Notes: a model not told the origin generated them from the sequence alone. A stretch of DNA of 64,000 nucleotides from T3SED10-260 sp035363255 (GCA_035363255.1 DAOSES010000013.1:1-64000), one strand, 5' to 3'; counted from the first letter of the stretch, positions 16,619-27,068 are shown. Numbers and translations are program-made.

Positions 16619-18964
16619 ATGAATAGCAATAGTTTACGAGCCTTGGAATATGATAAAATTCAGCATTTGCTGGCTGAATTTGCACAAACTGAAGAGGGTA
16701 GGAAGGCTTGCCTTCAACTCATGCCCGATGTTTTGATGCAACGTATTCAAGAACGACTTGATGAAACATTTCAAGCCAAGTCCTTTATTGAGCAAGTAGC
16801 TTTGTTGCGCATTCCCGAAACTCAACAAAGCCGATCGAATGCTGAGAGAATAGCCCTGGGAGGTGTTCTTACAGCTGAAGAGCTCTATCACATGGCTCAA
16901 CATCTCAAAGCTTTACGTGAAATACGTGAATCTATTGCCAGCCACCAGGATGCTTTCTTGAATTTGTGGAAATATGCAACCTTTATGAGTGTCTTCAAAG
17001 ACATCGAACAAGCCATATTCTCCATGATAGACGATAACTGCGAAATCAAAACCAATGCTACCCCTGAGCTTGCCAATGTCCGAAAAAACATTCATCAATC
17101 GCGCCAATTGATCTATGAAAAACTTGAAAACCTGCTCAAAGCTTCAGCCTATAGCAAGATGTTTCAAGAAGCCATAGTGACCATTCGAAATCATCGTTAT
17201 GTGGTTCCGCTCAAAGGTGAATTCAAGTCTTCGATTCCATGCATTGTACACGATCAATCTGTCTCAGGAGAAACCCTCTACGTCGAACCCCTTATCATTA
17301 CCTCTCTCAACAATGATTATCATATTTTGCTTTCCAAAGAAAAAAAGATACTCGACAAAATTCTTGCCGATTTATGCGAACTCATCCATGATCGTGCAAA
17401 AGCAATTATTAACACTATCAGCATCTCCGAGCAACTTGATATTATTTTTGCCAAAGCCCGTTATGCTCAAACATATCAAGGCACCATGCCAGCCTTATCC
17501 TCTCAAGCCGAATTGAAATTTGTTCGTGCAAGACACCCCCTAATCCCCCCCGATAAAGTGATACCTCTGAGTTTTGAGCTGGGAAAAAGTTTTACCACCC
17601 TGATTCTCACTGGCCCCAACACTGGGGGCAAAACAGTCACACTCAAGACCGCAGGTTTGCTCCTTGTAATGACTTATTCAGGTCTTTTGCTTCCTGCTGA
17701 TTCAGATTCTGTGATAGGGTGTTTTTCTGATATTCTGGCAGATATTGGCGATGAACAGAGCATCGAGCAAAGCCTTAGTACCTTTTCCTCCCATGTTCGC
17801 GCTTTAGTAAATCTCACCAAAGAAGCCAGACCAGATACCTTGGCTTTAATTGACGAGTTGGGAGCAGGAACAGATCCTGATGAAGGTGCAGCTATTGGCA
17901 TGTCTCTCATCAGCTATCTTCATCGTGAAAAGGTGCCTTTATTAGTTTCCACTCATTTGAGTTTGATCAAGTCTTTTGCCTACAATCATGATCGCGCTAT
18001 CAATGCCAGCATGGATTTTGATCTCGAATCGCTTCAACCCATATATCGCATTCTGATGGGAGTCCCTGGCCAGAGTCATGCTTTGCATATTGCCAAAAAA
18101 CTGGGTCTTCCCGACGAAATCATGGACATGGCAAAACGCTTCCAAGACAAAAATTTCACTGAATCAAAAAATATGATTGATAGTCTTGCCAAGCGTACCA
18201 AAGAAATGGAAGACAGTCGCAACCAATCAGAAAAAATCAATCAGGACTTGAGCCAGCTGAAAGCCGAATATGAAGAAAAAATTGAACAAATCCAAAATAA
18301 ATATCAACGGCTGAAGACCGATCTTCAAGAAAAAAGTAATAAAGAGATTCGAGTTCTACTAGATAAAGCGCAGGAGCTTTTTTCTGCTCTTCAAAACAAA
18401 GATCGCTTGGATAAAGAAGCCCATCAAATCATGGGACAAATCAAGGAAATACGCCAGGAAGTGGCAGAGGCTGAGCTTCGTTTGGATGATCTTGAGGAAT
18501 TACCCAAAACCCCTCATCCCCAAAGCTTGGGACCTTCAGAAGAATTTTCTGTGATGGACAATGTATATGTGCCTGAGTATAAAAAGTATGGAATAGTGCT
18601 CAAAGTTCACGCTAAATCAAAAAAAGCTGAGATTCAAATGGGTCAGCTCAGACTCAATTTTAGCTTTAATCAACTCGAGAAATGTGAGTCCATGGATACC
18701 GTGGTCGATGTCGATACTACTGGCGTTGAACAGCGAATAGTGCACGACAAAATAGATCTGATTGGTTTCAAGGTGGAAGAAGCATTGGAAGCTCTCGAAA
18801 AGTATCTTCAAGATGCTTTCCTCGACAACAAAACAAGTGTTTTTGTTCTACATGGCTTGGGCACAGGAGCTCTCAAAGATGCTATCCATGTGTTTTTAAA
18901 AAAACATCCTTATGTTCGGGTTTTTGACGATCGCGAGACTGCCACCGTCGTTCACTTCAAGTAA
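16619..18964 (+). CDS. mutS2: endonuclease MutS2
   Basis: 781 residues, usual length. MutS2 acts against recombination intermediates and, in Bacillus, rescues stalled ribosomes; it is not a mismatch-repair protein. Walker A (GPNTGGKTVTLK) lies near residue 330, ABC-ATPase motifs including STHLSLIK follow, then a long coiled coil (about 520-640) and a C-terminal Smr domain. In Smr the usual LDLRG reads IDLIG and HGKGTG reads HGLGTG, so the catalytic nuclease residues differ from the Bacillus type. GAGG lies eight bases before ATG. It converges with the unknown gene 18984..19622 without a visible hairpin between. Confidence 0.95.
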   Translation: MNSNSLRALEYDKIQHLLAEFAQTEEGRKACLQLMPDVLMQRIQERLDETFQAKSFIEQVALLRIPETQQSRSNAERIALGGVLTAEELYHMAQHLKALREIRESIASHQDAFLNLWKYATFMSVFKDIEQAIFSMIDDNCEIKTNATPELANVRKNIHQSRQLIYEKLENLLKASAYSKMFQEAIVTIRNHRYVVPLKGEFKSSIPCIVHDQSVSGETLYVEPLIITSLNNDYHILLSKEKKILDKILADLCELIHDRAKAIINTISISEQLDIIFAKARYAQTYQGTMPALSSQAELKFVRARHPLIPPDKVIPLSFELGKSFTTLILTGPNTGGKTVTLKTAGLLLVMTYSGLLLPADSDSVIGCFSDILADIGDEQSIEQSLSTFSSHVRALVNLTKEARPDTLALIDELGAGTDPDEGAAIGMSLISYLHREKVPLLVSTHLSLIKSFAYNHDRAINASMDFDLESLQPIYRILMGVPGQSHALHIAKKLGLPDEIMDMAKRFQDKNFTESKNMIDSLAKRTKEMEDSRNQSEKINQDLSQLKAEYEEKIEQIQNKYQRLKTDLQEKSNKEIRVLLDKAQELFSALQNKDRLDKEAHQIMGQIKEIRQEVAEAELRLDDLEELPKTPHPQSLGPSEEFSVMDNVYVPEYKKYGIVLKVHAKSKKAEIQMGQLRLNFSFNQLEKCESMDTVVDVDTTGVEQRIVHDKIDLIGFKVEEALEALEKYLQDAFLDNKTSVFVLHGLGTGALKDAIHVFLKKHPYVRVFDDRETATVVHFK

Positions 18965-18983
18965 AAATTACCGTTCCCAAGAT

Positions 18984-19622
18984 TTATTCCAGATTGATTT
19001 GACCGAAGAAGTCAAGCATTTTCAACTTGCTTTGATCAGAGGCAAGAAGTTTTGTTTTTAGTTTCTGCTTATTCTTTTTTTTCTTTGGCAGAGATCTTTG
19101 TTCTTTTTGTAGAAACAACACATCTTTAGCCTTGGATCGCCAGCTATAACTTGTAAAAACTGTTTCCGTTTCGTTTGGAATCCATTGATGATATCCTAGT
19201 TTCCATTTTGTCCACAAACTACTGCAATCGAGGCAGTAAAGCCTTTGCTCACGTAAGAGCCATACGCGATATGAACAGGTTTTTTTTAAAATGTGGACGC
19301 TTCCATTTGTTTTCGTGTTAATTAAGAGGAAGGGAGGAATTTCATGTTGAAATCTATTCAGTATTTGATCGCAAAGCAGAGTTTCCAGTTGTTTGATGTT
19401 GCTTTTACTATCTTTGAGCCAGTTTTGGTGATAAAGATGTAGGTGTTTTGTCATTTCCAGTAAATCCTGAAGGGGATTTTGAGTGCATGACTCTGGCTTT
19501 CCCTCGTTTGAACCAGTGATTGCAAGAGTATAAGATGTGAAAGCAGTCAATTGGTATCCTTGAAAGTAAAGAAACTCAGTTTCCTGGCTTTGATCGAAGT
19601 AGGGGGTAAAGCTAAAATTCAT
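18984..19622 (-). CDS. unknown protein behind uvrA
   Basis: 212 residues of unrecognised family. The start lies one base after the uvrA stop, suggesting co-transcription, but no ribosome site is evident. The sequence is rich in aromatic residues, with a CLDCS motif near residue 130 and a strongly basic stretch LPKKKKNKQKLKTK near residue 180 that could bind nucleic acid. No signal peptide or membrane segment is present. Its place in the ddl-pyrG-uvrA unit says nothing firm about its role. Confidence 0.6.
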   Translation of the reverse strand: MNFSFTPYFDQSQETEFLYFQGYQLTAFTSYTLAITGSNEGKPESCTQNPLQDLLEMTKHLHLYHQNWLKDSKSNIKQLETLLCDQILNRFQHEIPPFLLINTKTNGSVHILKKTCSYRVWLLREQRLYCLDCSSLWTKWKLGYHQWIPNETETVFTSYSWRSKAKDVLFLQKEQRSLPKKKKNKQKLKTKLLASDQSKLKMLDFFGQINLE

Positions 19623-19623
19623 T

Positions 19624-22428
19624 TTATTTTATTGAAACTTTGGATTTTTCATTTTCCAGGTGTTGTTTTAAAAATTGACCTGTAAAAGAGTCTTTATTTT
19701 GCATGATTTTTTCGGGAGTGCCAGAGGCGACAATTTTCCCACCAAACTCTCCTCCTCCTGGTCCAAGATCCACAATATAATCAGCACATTTGATGACATC
19801 TAAGTGGTGTTCAATGACCAAGACGGTATTACCCATATCTACCAAACGATTTAACACATTCATGAGCATTTTAATATCAGCAAAGTGGAGCCCGGTAGTG
19901 GGTTCATCGAGGATATAAAAGGTTTTGCCTTCTGTCTTCTTGGAAAGCTCATAAGCAAGCTTGATTCGCTGAGCTTCTCCACCTGAAAGAGTGGTAGAGG
20001 ATTGTCCCAGTTTGATATATCCCAAGCCAACCTCTTGAAGTAGTTGTAGTTTTTTTTTCGTCACAGGAAATCTGGCAAAGAGCTCTAATGCTTCATCAAC
20101 GGTTAAATCAAGCAATTCTGCAATATGATATCCTTTGAAACGGACTTCCAGGGTTTCTTGATTAAATCGCTTGCCCTCGCAAACTTCGCAAGGTACATAT
20201 ACATCGGGCAAAAACTGCATTTCAACTTTTTTTAAGCCATCCCCCTGGCAAGCCTCACACCTTCCTCCTTTAACATTGAAGCTGAAGCGACCCATCTTGT
20301 ATCCACGCATTTTGGATTCGGGAAGAGCTTCAAAAATCTTGCGAATCTCAGTCCAAAGACCGATATAGGTGGCTGGATTGGAGCGAGGGGTGCGACCAAT
20401 GGGATTTTGATCGACAATAATGATGCGCTCAAGATGTTCCAAGCCTTCCAGATTCTTCAAATGGTTAAACCAGGATTGCTTTTTCAGAAGCTTAGCTTGT
20501 AATTCTTCGTAAAGAATATCGTTGACCAAAGTGCTTTTTCCCGATCCAGAAACTCCAGTTACTCCAATCAAAAGCCCTAAAGGAAAGGATACATCTATCC
20601 CCTTGATGTTGTTGGCACATGCACCAGTGAGTTTTAATTGGATGCCATTCCCTTTTCTTCGTTTTTCAGGCAGAGGAATGTATTGACTCCCAGAGAGAAA
20701 TTGACCCGTCACAGAAGCGGGATTGGACAAAATGTCTGACAGACTTCCGCTGGCAACAACTGATCCGCCATGAAGCCCGGCTCCTGGTCCGATATCCACA
20801 ATAAAATCTGCTTGTCGGATGGTGTCTTCATCATGTTCCACGACAATGACCGTATTTCCAATATCTCTCAGATGTACCAGAGTTTTGAGCAATTTTTCAT
20901 TGTCTCTTGGGTGTAAGCCAATACTGGGTTCGTCCAGCACATACATAACTCCCACCAAACCCGAGCCCACCTGGGATGCCAATCTGAGTCGCTGGGCTTC
21001 TCCGCCGGATAAAGTAGCAGCTTCGCGACTGAGAGAGAGATAGTCCAGTCCAACGTTGATAATGAAGGACAAACGGAGTGAAATCTCTTTAATGATTCTA
21101 TCCGCTATGATCCATTGGCTATCTGAAAAGTGCATTTGATCAATCATGTTTTTGAGGTTGCGAAGGGATAGACTGCACAGCTCATGAATGTTGCTACCTT
21201 GAATTGTTACTGCCAGAGCTTCAGGTCGAAGACGTTTCCCCAAACACTCCGGACAGGAGTTTTTTTGCATCAATTTATCATATTCCATTAGCATCATATC
21301 TGATGTGGTCTCTTTGTATCTTCGCTCAACCATGGGAGCCAAACCCTCAAAACGTTCGTCTCCATATACCAGTGCATGCCTGGTTTCTTCTTTGAGTTTA
21401 AGATAGGGAGTGTGAACAGATTCCTGATATCGGGATAAGGTTTTCTCTATCCATTGCAAGGCAAAGCTATCTGATATGTTTCTGAAGCCAGGCACTTTGA
21501 TAGCGCCATCATAAATGCTGAGAGACTTGTCAGGAATCAAAAGGTGCTCATCTACAGCTTTGACTACTCCGAGTCCGTCGCATTTGGTACATGCTCCCAT
21601 GGGATTGTTGAAGGAAAAAAGCCTGGGCTCAAGGGGAGGAAGCTGAATATTACATTTCAAGCAGGCATATGCCTCAGACAACAAGGTGATTTCTTCTTTA
21701 CCCTTGGGGGTGGTGTGTCTTATTTCCACCAAACCCTGGCTTAGTTTTAGAGCTTGTTCAAGCGAATCTGCCATACGTGATCTTTCGCTTTTTTCAACTT
21801 GAATACGGTCGATAACTATGGAAATACTGTGTTTTTTGTTTTTATCCAGGGAAGGGGGGTCTTCCAATTCGTACATACTTCCATCAACGATAGCTCGAAT
21901 GTAACCCTTTTTTAGCAATTCAGAAAAAAGATTTTTAAATTCTCCTTTTTTTTGAAGGACTACAGGGGAACAGATAGTAATAAGCTGATCTTGAAACCTG
22001 TCCAACAAGTCAGCCAGCATTTCATCAATGGACTGACTTTTAATCTCCTGGCCACATACTGGGCAATGAGGAGTGCCGATACGAGCGTATAACAAGCGTA
22101 GATAGTCGTATATTTCGGTCATGGTACCTACGGTGGATCGGGGATTACGACTACCTGCGTGTTGAGTGATAGCGATGGTAGGGGAAAGCCCTTCGATTTC
22201 ATCTACATCAGGCTTTTTGATTTCTCCGATAAATTGTCTGGCATAAGTTGAGAGTGATTCCAGATACCTGCGTTGACCTTCTGCATATAAAGTATCAAAG
22301 GCAAGGGATGACTTGCCTGATCCAGAAAGTCCTGTAATCACAATCAAACGATCTCGGGGAAGCTCCAGGTGGATGTTTTTTAGGTTGTGGACTCGAGCAC
22401 CTCGAATGCGAATACTGGAAGTGCTCAT
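19624..22428 (-). CDS. uvrA: excinuclease ABC subunit A
   Basis: Damage recognition ATPase of nucleotide excision repair, working with UvrB and UvrC. 934 residues, normal. There are two ABC modules: Walker A GLSGSGKSSLAF near residue 31 and GVSGSGKSTLV near 630, with signatures LSGGEAQR twice. Zinc-binding CxxC pairs are seen at CPVCGQ, CLKC...CTKC, CPEC and CEAC...CEVC. The start codon overlaps the pyrG stop by one base (TGATG). No uvrB or uvrC is in the window. Confidence 0.97.
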   Translation of the reverse strand: MSTSSIRIRGARVHNLKNIHLELPRDRLIVITGLSGSGKSSLAFDTLYAEGQRRYLESLSTYARQFIGEIKKPDVDEIEGLSPTIAITQHAGSRNPRSTVGTMTEIYDYLRLLYARIGTPHCPVCGQEIKSQSIDEMLADLLDRFQDQLITICSPVVLQKKGEFKNLFSELLKKGYIRAIVDGSMYELEDPPSLDKNKKHSISIVIDRIQVEKSERSRMADSLEQALKLSQGLVEIRHTTPKGKEEITLLSEAYACLKCNIQLPPLEPRLFSFNNPMGACTKCDGLGVVKAVDEHLLIPDKSLSIYDGAIKVPGFRNISDSFALQWIEKTLSRYQESVHTPYLKLKEETRHALVYGDERFEGLAPMVERRYKETTSDMMLMEYDKLMQKNSCPECLGKRLRPEALAVTIQGSNIHELCSLSLRNLKNMIDQMHFSDSQWIIADRIIKEISLRLSFIINVGLDYLSLSREAATLSGGEAQRLRLASQVGSGLVGVMYVLDEPSIGLHPRDNEKLLKTLVHLRDIGNTVIVVEHDEDTIRQADFIVDIGPGAGLHGGSVVASGSLSDILSNPASVTGQFLSGSQYIPLPEKRRKGNGIQLKLTGACANNIKGIDVSFPLGLLIGVTGVSGSGKSTLVNDILYEELQAKLLKKQSWFNHLKNLEGLEHLERIIIVDQNPIGRTPRSNPATYIGLWTEIRKIFEALPESKMRGYKMGRFSFNVKGGRCEACQGDGLKKVEMQFLPDVYVPCEVCEGKRFNQETLEVRFKGYHIAELLDLTVDEALELFARFPVTKKKLQLLQEVGLGYIKLGQSSTTLSGGEAQRIKLAYELSKKTEGKTFYILDEPTTGLHFADIKMLMNVLNRLVDMGNTVLVIEHHLDVIKCADYIVDLGPGGGEFGGKIVASGTPEKIMQNKDSFTGQFLKQHLENEKSKVSIK

Positions 22429-24056
22429 CAGTCTATTTTTGCATCGTGTTTCGTTTCGCTATATTTCAAGCAAGCTTCAACAAATGCTGTAAATACGGGT
22501 TCGGGGCGAGTTGGACGGGAAACATACTCAGGATGAAATTGACAACCAAAATAGAAGGGATGATTTTTGAGTTCAATGATTTCAACCAGGTTTTTTTCTT
22601 GATATATTCCAGAAAATATCATTTGAGCTGATTCAAACCGCACTTTAAACATATTGTTGAACTCGTAACGATGTCGATGTCGCTGGTGGATTTCAGGCTT
22701 TTGATAGATCTGATGAGCCAGGGTATTTTGGGATATCTTACAGGTAAAAAGACCCAATCTCATGGTTGCGCCTTTTTGAGTGGTTTGTTTTTGTTCTGGC
22801 ATGAGATCGATTACTGGGTAGGGAGTTCCAGGGTCGAACTCAGTGGAGTTGGCATGGGTAAAACGCAGGCAATTACGAGCAAAATCAATGACTGCAATTT
22901 GCATACCAAGACAGATTCCAAAAAAGGGAACTTGTTTTTCGCGCGCAAATTTGGACGCTAAAATCATTCCTTCCACTCCTCGTTTGCCAAAACCCCCAGG
23001 AATGAGTATGCCATCAAACTTTTGGAGAGTTTCCTGATATTGGTCATTTTCCAGCTCTTCAGCAGCAATCCAATGAATATTGACTTTGACTTTGTTGGGG
23101 ATTTGTGCATGCTTTAAAGCTTCAGTAAGGGAGATATAAGCATCGCACATGCTGGTATATTTGCCAACGATGGCGATATCCACTGATTTGGTTAAAATAT
23201 TCATGATATTGACGGTGCGTTCCCATTCATCGAGTTGACTGGGGCGATCTTCCAGCCGACATAAACCAAGTATGGCCTTACAGATGCCTTCGTTTTCGAT
23301 GAGTAAAGGTACATCATAGATGTTGCCCACATCCACCACTGAGAACACCATCTCTTTGTCCACATCGCAGAAGAGGGATATCTTTTCTTTGATTTCGTTG
23401 TTGATAGCCACATCCGATCGACAGGCAATGATATCTGGCTGGATTCCTACTTTTCTAAGCTCTGCAACACTGTGTTGGGTGGGTTTGGTTTTGAGCTCTC
23501 CAGTGGACTTGAGATGGGGTAGATAGGTCAGATGAAGAATAATCACATCTCCGTCGGGGTGCTCATTTTTGAATTCGCGGATGGCTTCAAGAAAGGGCAA
23601 GCCTTCAATGTCACCCACAGTGCCTCCCACTTCACCAAGGATAATATCAGGTTGTTCAGCCTCCTCAAGCTGTAAGAGACGTTTTTTGATCTCGTTGGTT
23701 AAATGAGGAATCACTTGAACGGTTGCACCTAAAAAATCACCTTTTCGTTCCATGGAAATAACGCTTGAATAAACCGAACCGGAAGTTACGTTGCTCAAAC
23801 GAGTAAGGTTGGTGTCTAAAAAGCGTTCGTAGTGACCTAAATCAAGATCAGTTTCTGCGCCATCATCGGTCACAAAAACCTCTCCATGCTGATAAGGATT
23901 TTGCAAACCTGCATCAACATTGAGATAGGGGTCAAATTTTAGGATGGATACCTTATAGCCTTTGGCAATCAAGACTCTTCCAAGCGAGGAGGACAGGATA
24001 CCTTTGCCAAGAGAAGACATGACTCCACCAATAACAAAAATAAATTTTGCGCTCAT
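22428..24056 (-). CDS. pyrG: CTP synthase
   Basis: Makes CTP from UTP, ATP and glutamine. 542 residues, normal. The N-terminal synthase domain starts FIFVIGGVMSSLGKGILSS with the P-loop; the C-terminal class I glutamine amidotransferase has GICLGMQ (nucleophile Cys) and a His-Pro-Glu (QFHPEY) of the triad. A strong AGGGGG site precedes ATG. In Gram-positive bacteria pyrG is often controlled by reiterative transcription of a G run at the start site; that cannot be judged here. Follows ddl in the same unit. Confidence 0.97.
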   Translation of the reverse strand: MSAKFIFVIGGVMSSLGKGILSSSLGRVLIAKGYKVSILKFDPYLNVDAGLQNPYQHGEVFVTDDGAETDLDLGHYERFLDTNLTRLSNVTSGSVYSSVISMERKGDFLGATVQVIPHLTNEIKKRLLQLEEAEQPDIILGEVGGTVGDIEGLPFLEAIREFKNEHPDGDVIILHLTYLPHLKSTGELKTKPTQHSVAELRKVGIQPDIIACRSDVAINNEIKEKISLFCDVDKEMVFSVVDVGNIYDVPLLIENEGICKAILGLCRLEDRPSQLDEWERTVNIMNILTKSVDIAIVGKYTSMCDAYISLTEALKHAQIPNKVKVNIHWIAAEELENDQYQETLQKFDGILIPGGFGKRGVEGMILASKFAREKQVPFFGICLGMQIAVIDFARNCLRFTHANSTEFDPGTPYPVIDLMPEQKQTTQKGATMRLGLFTCKISQNTLAHQIYQKPEIHQRHRHRYEFNNMFKVRFESAQMIFSGIYQEKNLVEIIELKNHPFYFGCQFHPEYVSRPTRPEPVFTAFVEACLKYSETKHDAKID

Positions 24057-24080
24057 TTTTGATCCCCCTTATTTAAATTT

Positions 24081-25136
24081 CTAACCATAGTTATAACTAA
24101 TTCTTCGTTGAATTGCCAAATCAATCAATTCATCAAGCAAATCCGGATACTTTAATCCGCTTGCCTCCCAAAGCTTGGGATACATGCTGATGGAGGTAAA
24201 TCCTGGGATCGTGTTTACTTCATTTAGATATATTTTGTTGGTGTTTGTCTCAACAAAAAAATCTACACGAGCCATCCCGTAGCATCGAAGGTGTTGAAAA
24301 ATGAAGCATGCCTGGGATTGGATATGGCTCAGGATATCTGCAGGCAGAGTAGCGGGAATAAGGAGTTTGGTCGAAGCTTCGATGTATTTTGCTTCATAGT
24401 CATAAAACTCTCTCAGAGGGATAATCTCGCCAGGAACAGAAGATCGAATTTTATCATAACTACCTAAAACACTACATTCGATTTCTCTTCCTTGAATACC
24501 TTGCTCGATAATAATTTCACGATCAAAGGAAAAAGCTTTTTTAATACACTCTTCAAGATCTTGCTTGTTTTTACATTTGCTGATACCAATGCTGGAACCA
24601 CCATGACTTGGTTTGATGAATACGGGTAAGGTGAAGCTTGAAAGCACATTATCCACGATATCAGTGAGAGGGGTATTGGAAAAATAATAAGAAAAAGGAA
24701 CTTGCTCCAGCTTCGTATTTTTAAGTACTGCTTTAGTGACTGACTTGTTCATACATATACTGGATCCTTCGACATTGCTTCCAACGTAAGGAATACCAAG
24801 GGTGTCAAAAAAGCCCTGGATCCATCCGTCTTCTCCTCCAAGACCGTGAAGTACTGGAAAAACAACATCTATTGGAAAAAACTCATCCTTCCAGTAGTAT
24901 CCCTGCTTCGATCCCTGAGCGCAAAAGCTCAAAGAAGTCTCACTACAGGGAACTTCAGCAATTTCATCCAGCTCTTGCATGGTGAAAACACTCATCAAGC
25001 CGCGCTGGTCTATGCCTAAAAGATGTAGATCATATTTGTTGGCATCGAGATGATGAGCTACCGATCTGGCTGAAATGATTGAAATCCCATGCTCGCTTGA
25101 AATACCTCCAAATAGCACTGCTATAGCTTTTTTCAT
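24081..25136 (-). CDS. ddl: D-alanine--D-alanine ligase
   Basis: Makes the D-Ala-D-Ala dipeptide of peptidoglycan. 351 residues, ATP-grasp fold. The N-terminal VLFGGISSEHGISIISA and the ATP-grasp motifs FIKPSHGGSSIGISK and NEVNTIPGFT are present. The omega-loop reads DYEAKYIEAS, the tyrosine form of D-Ala ligases rather than the VanA-type D-lactate form, so vancomycin resistance is not predicted. ATG shares four bases with the upstream HAD gene stop; GAGAGGA precedes. Confidence 0.95.
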   Translation of the reverse strand: MKKAIAVLFGGISSEHGISIISARSVAHHLDANKYDLHLLGIDQRGLMSVFTMQELDEIAEVPCSETSLSFCAQGSKQGYYWKDEFFPIDVVFPVLHGLGGEDGWIQGFFDTLGIPYVGSNVEGSSICMNKSVTKAVLKNTKLEQVPFSYYFSNTPLTDIVDNVLSSFTLPVFIKPSHGGSSIGISKCKNKQDLEECIKKAFSFDREIIIEQGIQGREIECSVLGSYDKIRSSVPGEIIPLREFYDYEAKYIEASTKLLIPATLPADILSHIQSQACFIFQHLRCYGMARVDFFVETNTNKIYLNEVNTIPGFTSISMYPKLWEASGLKYPDLLDELIDLAIQRRISYNYG

Positions 25137-25768
25137 GCTTCCTCTCTTTTTTTCTTGTTTGCCAGCACAGTTGGAATAAATAAATCATTATAGTAATTGT
25201 TTTTATATGGAATGGAAGTGTCAATATGGATAGTATGAAAACCGAGTTGTCTTGCGGTGGCAATGTTTTCTTTCATATCGTCCACAAAAAAGGTATTTGA
25301 AACAAGCAGACCTGCATGGGATATAACTTTTTGGAAGGCAGACACATGTGGTTTTCCTTGGTATGAAACGAAGTGGATATCAAAGATATGCTTAACTCGA
25401 TGACTTATATTGAGGGCTTCAAGTACCCGTTTTGCATAAAAGCCAGGAGCGTTGGTGAAAATATAAAAGGGTACACTGATATCCTGTTCGACAAATTCAA
25501 TGAGCGAGGGATCGCTTTTCACAAAGCTATCTAAAGGGAAATCATGGACTTCTTGCAAAAAATCATCTGCCTTGACTTGGTGGTGGAGCATCAGACCAAG
25601 CAAAGTATTGCCATATTCTTCAATAAAGCGAGTTCTGACTTGATTTACTTCGCTGGGGTCCATGCCCAGGTTTTTCATGATATAGTTATTCATACGTTGG
25701 TTGATGTGCTGATACAAACCATTATCGTAGGGGTAGATACAATTGTCCAGATCAATCAACCAATCCAT
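25133..25768 (-). CDS. HAD-family phosphatase, pyrimidine 5'-nucleotidase-like
   Basis: About 211 residues. The first HAD motif is IDLDNCIYP, the pattern of the Sdt1/Phm8-like pyrimidine 5'-nucleotidases; motif II lies in YIFTNAPG and the last motif is FVDDMKENI with the two aspartates. Substrate is therefore probably a nucleoside monophosphate, which fits the nearby pyrG, but this is an inference. ATG at 25768 is preferred; TTG at 25792 or GTG at 25786 with AAAGGA upstream are possible. Overlaps ddl by four bases. Confidence 0.8.
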   Translation of the reverse strand: MDWLIDLDNCIYPYDNGLYQHINQRMNNYIMKNLGMDPSEVNQVRTRFIEEYGNTLLGLMLHHQVKADDFLQEVHDFPLDSFVKSDPSLIEFVEQDISVPFYIFTNAPGFYAKRVLEALNISHRVKHIFDIHFVSYQGKPHVSAFQKVISHAGLLVSNTFFVDDMKENIATARQLGFHTIHIDTSIPYKNNYYNDLFIPTVLANKKKREEA

Positions 25769-25831
25769 GTTATGTTGGCTAAACACAAGCAAGCTATCCT
25801 TTCATTTATTTCCCAAGTTTGTAGCACAGGA

Positions 25832-25837
25832 TATAAT
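25832..25837 (+). promoter_or_regulatory. possible -10 of the CoA-transferase gene
   Basis: TATAAT 38 bases before the start codon, in the divergent region between the HAD gene and the CoA-transferase. No good -35 is seen. Confidence 0.4.
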
Positions 25838-25874
25838 ATACTCATTTGTAATGTTTAGACCAGGGAGAGAATAA

Positions 25875-27068
25875 ATGAGCCACAAACCCTTGGAGGGTGT
25901 TCGAATTTTGGATTTGACTCGAGTTTTGGCAGGTCCTACTGCCAGCATGATATTAGGAGATCTGGGCGCAGATGTGATTAAGGTTGAAAATCCAATGAGT
26001 GGAGACGAAACCCGACAATGGGGTCCCCCTTTTCAAGAGGGAGAAAGCGCATATTACTTTTGTGCCAATCGCAATAAGCGTTCTATCGCTCTCGATTTAA
26101 AACATCCACTATCTCGTCCCATTCTCAAAAAACTTACTCTTCTTTCCGATGTGGTGATGCTCAATTTACCAAATCGTCATATTGAAAAGTTAGACTTAAG
26201 CGAAACTTACTTCAGGTCTATCAAAGAAGACATAATCTGGGCTAATATTTCAGGCTTTGGTATTCAGGGATCCAAAAAGGATGATGCAGGCTATGATATC
26301 ATGATCCAGGGTTTAAGCGGTTTAATGAGTATCACTGGGGAAAGAGAAGGCCAACCCATGAAGCTTGGAGTGGCTATTGCTGATGTTCTGACTGCTCTTT
26401 ATACCGTCATAGCAGTAGTATCTGCTCTTTTTCAACGTAAAGACTCTGCTCAGGGCTGTGCGATCGATAACTCCCTTCTGGAGTGTACCATGGCAAGTCT
26501 CGTCAATGTTGCCAGCAGTTACTTAATGAATCATCAAACACCCCAACGATTTGGAAATGAGCATCCCAATATTGTTCCCTATCAGGTTTTTAAAGCAGAA
26601 GACAAGTATTTCATTCTTGCAGTTGGCAACGATCAGCAGTGGCAAAAAGCTTGCCAAGTCTTAAATCAGACGGAATTGAGCCAAAATCCCAGGTTTTCTA
26701 CCAATCAACTCAGGGTTGCCCATCGCTCTGAGCTCATTCCCCTTTTGTCTGCTATTTTTCTCAACTATCAAGCTTCGGATTTGCTTGCTAGGTTTTCTTC
26801 CGTGGGCATACCCTGTGGCTTGGTTCGTTCTCTTCCTGAGGCTTTTCAAGATCCCTATCTGCGGGAACGCAATTTTGTTCATGATCTTGAGCATCCCACC
26901 GCAGGTCAAATTACCCTGATGTCCAACCCTATCCATTTTTCTCATATCGATCTCGATATCAGTCGTCATCCACCTCTGCTTGGCGAACATACCAAGGAAA
27001 TTATGACCTTTCTTGGCTATTCCGATCAGGAAATAAATGAGTTGATATTGCAAAAAGTTATTCGATAA
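25875..27068 (+). CDS. class III (CaiB/BaiF) CoA-transferase
   Basis: 397 residues, the family's usual length. Class III enzymes move CoA between carboxylic acids without a glutamyl-CoA intermediate, using an aspartate. Family marks are the N-terminal LEGVRILDLTRVLAGP, LGADVIKVENP, NRNKRSIALDL and AGYDIMIQGLSGLM, whose aspartate is the predicted nucleophile, and the end LGEHTKEI. The substrate cannot be read: formyl-CoA, carnitine, benzylsuccinate and aryl-lactate enzymes look alike. Monocistronic; GGGAGAG precedes ATG. It could supply CoA esters in fermentation. Confidence 0.9.
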   Translation: MSHKPLEGVRILDLTRVLAGPTASMILGDLGADVIKVENPMSGDETRQWGPPFQEGESAYYFCANRNKRSIALDLKHPLSRPILKKLTLLSDVVMLNLPNRHIEKLDLSETYFRSIKEDIIWANISGFGIQGSKKDDAGYDIMIQGLSGLMSITGEREGQPMKLGVAIADVLTALYTVIAVVSALFQRKDSAQGCAIDNSLLECTMASLVNVASSYLMNHQTPQRFGNEHPNIVPYQVFKAEDKYFILAVGNDQQWQKACQVLNQTELSQNPRFSTNQLRVAHRSELIPLLSAIFLNYQASDLLARFSSVGIPCGLVRSLPEAFQDPYLRERNFVHDLEHPTAGQITLMSNPIHFSHIDLDISRHPPLLGEHTKEIMTFLGYSDQEINELILQKVIR

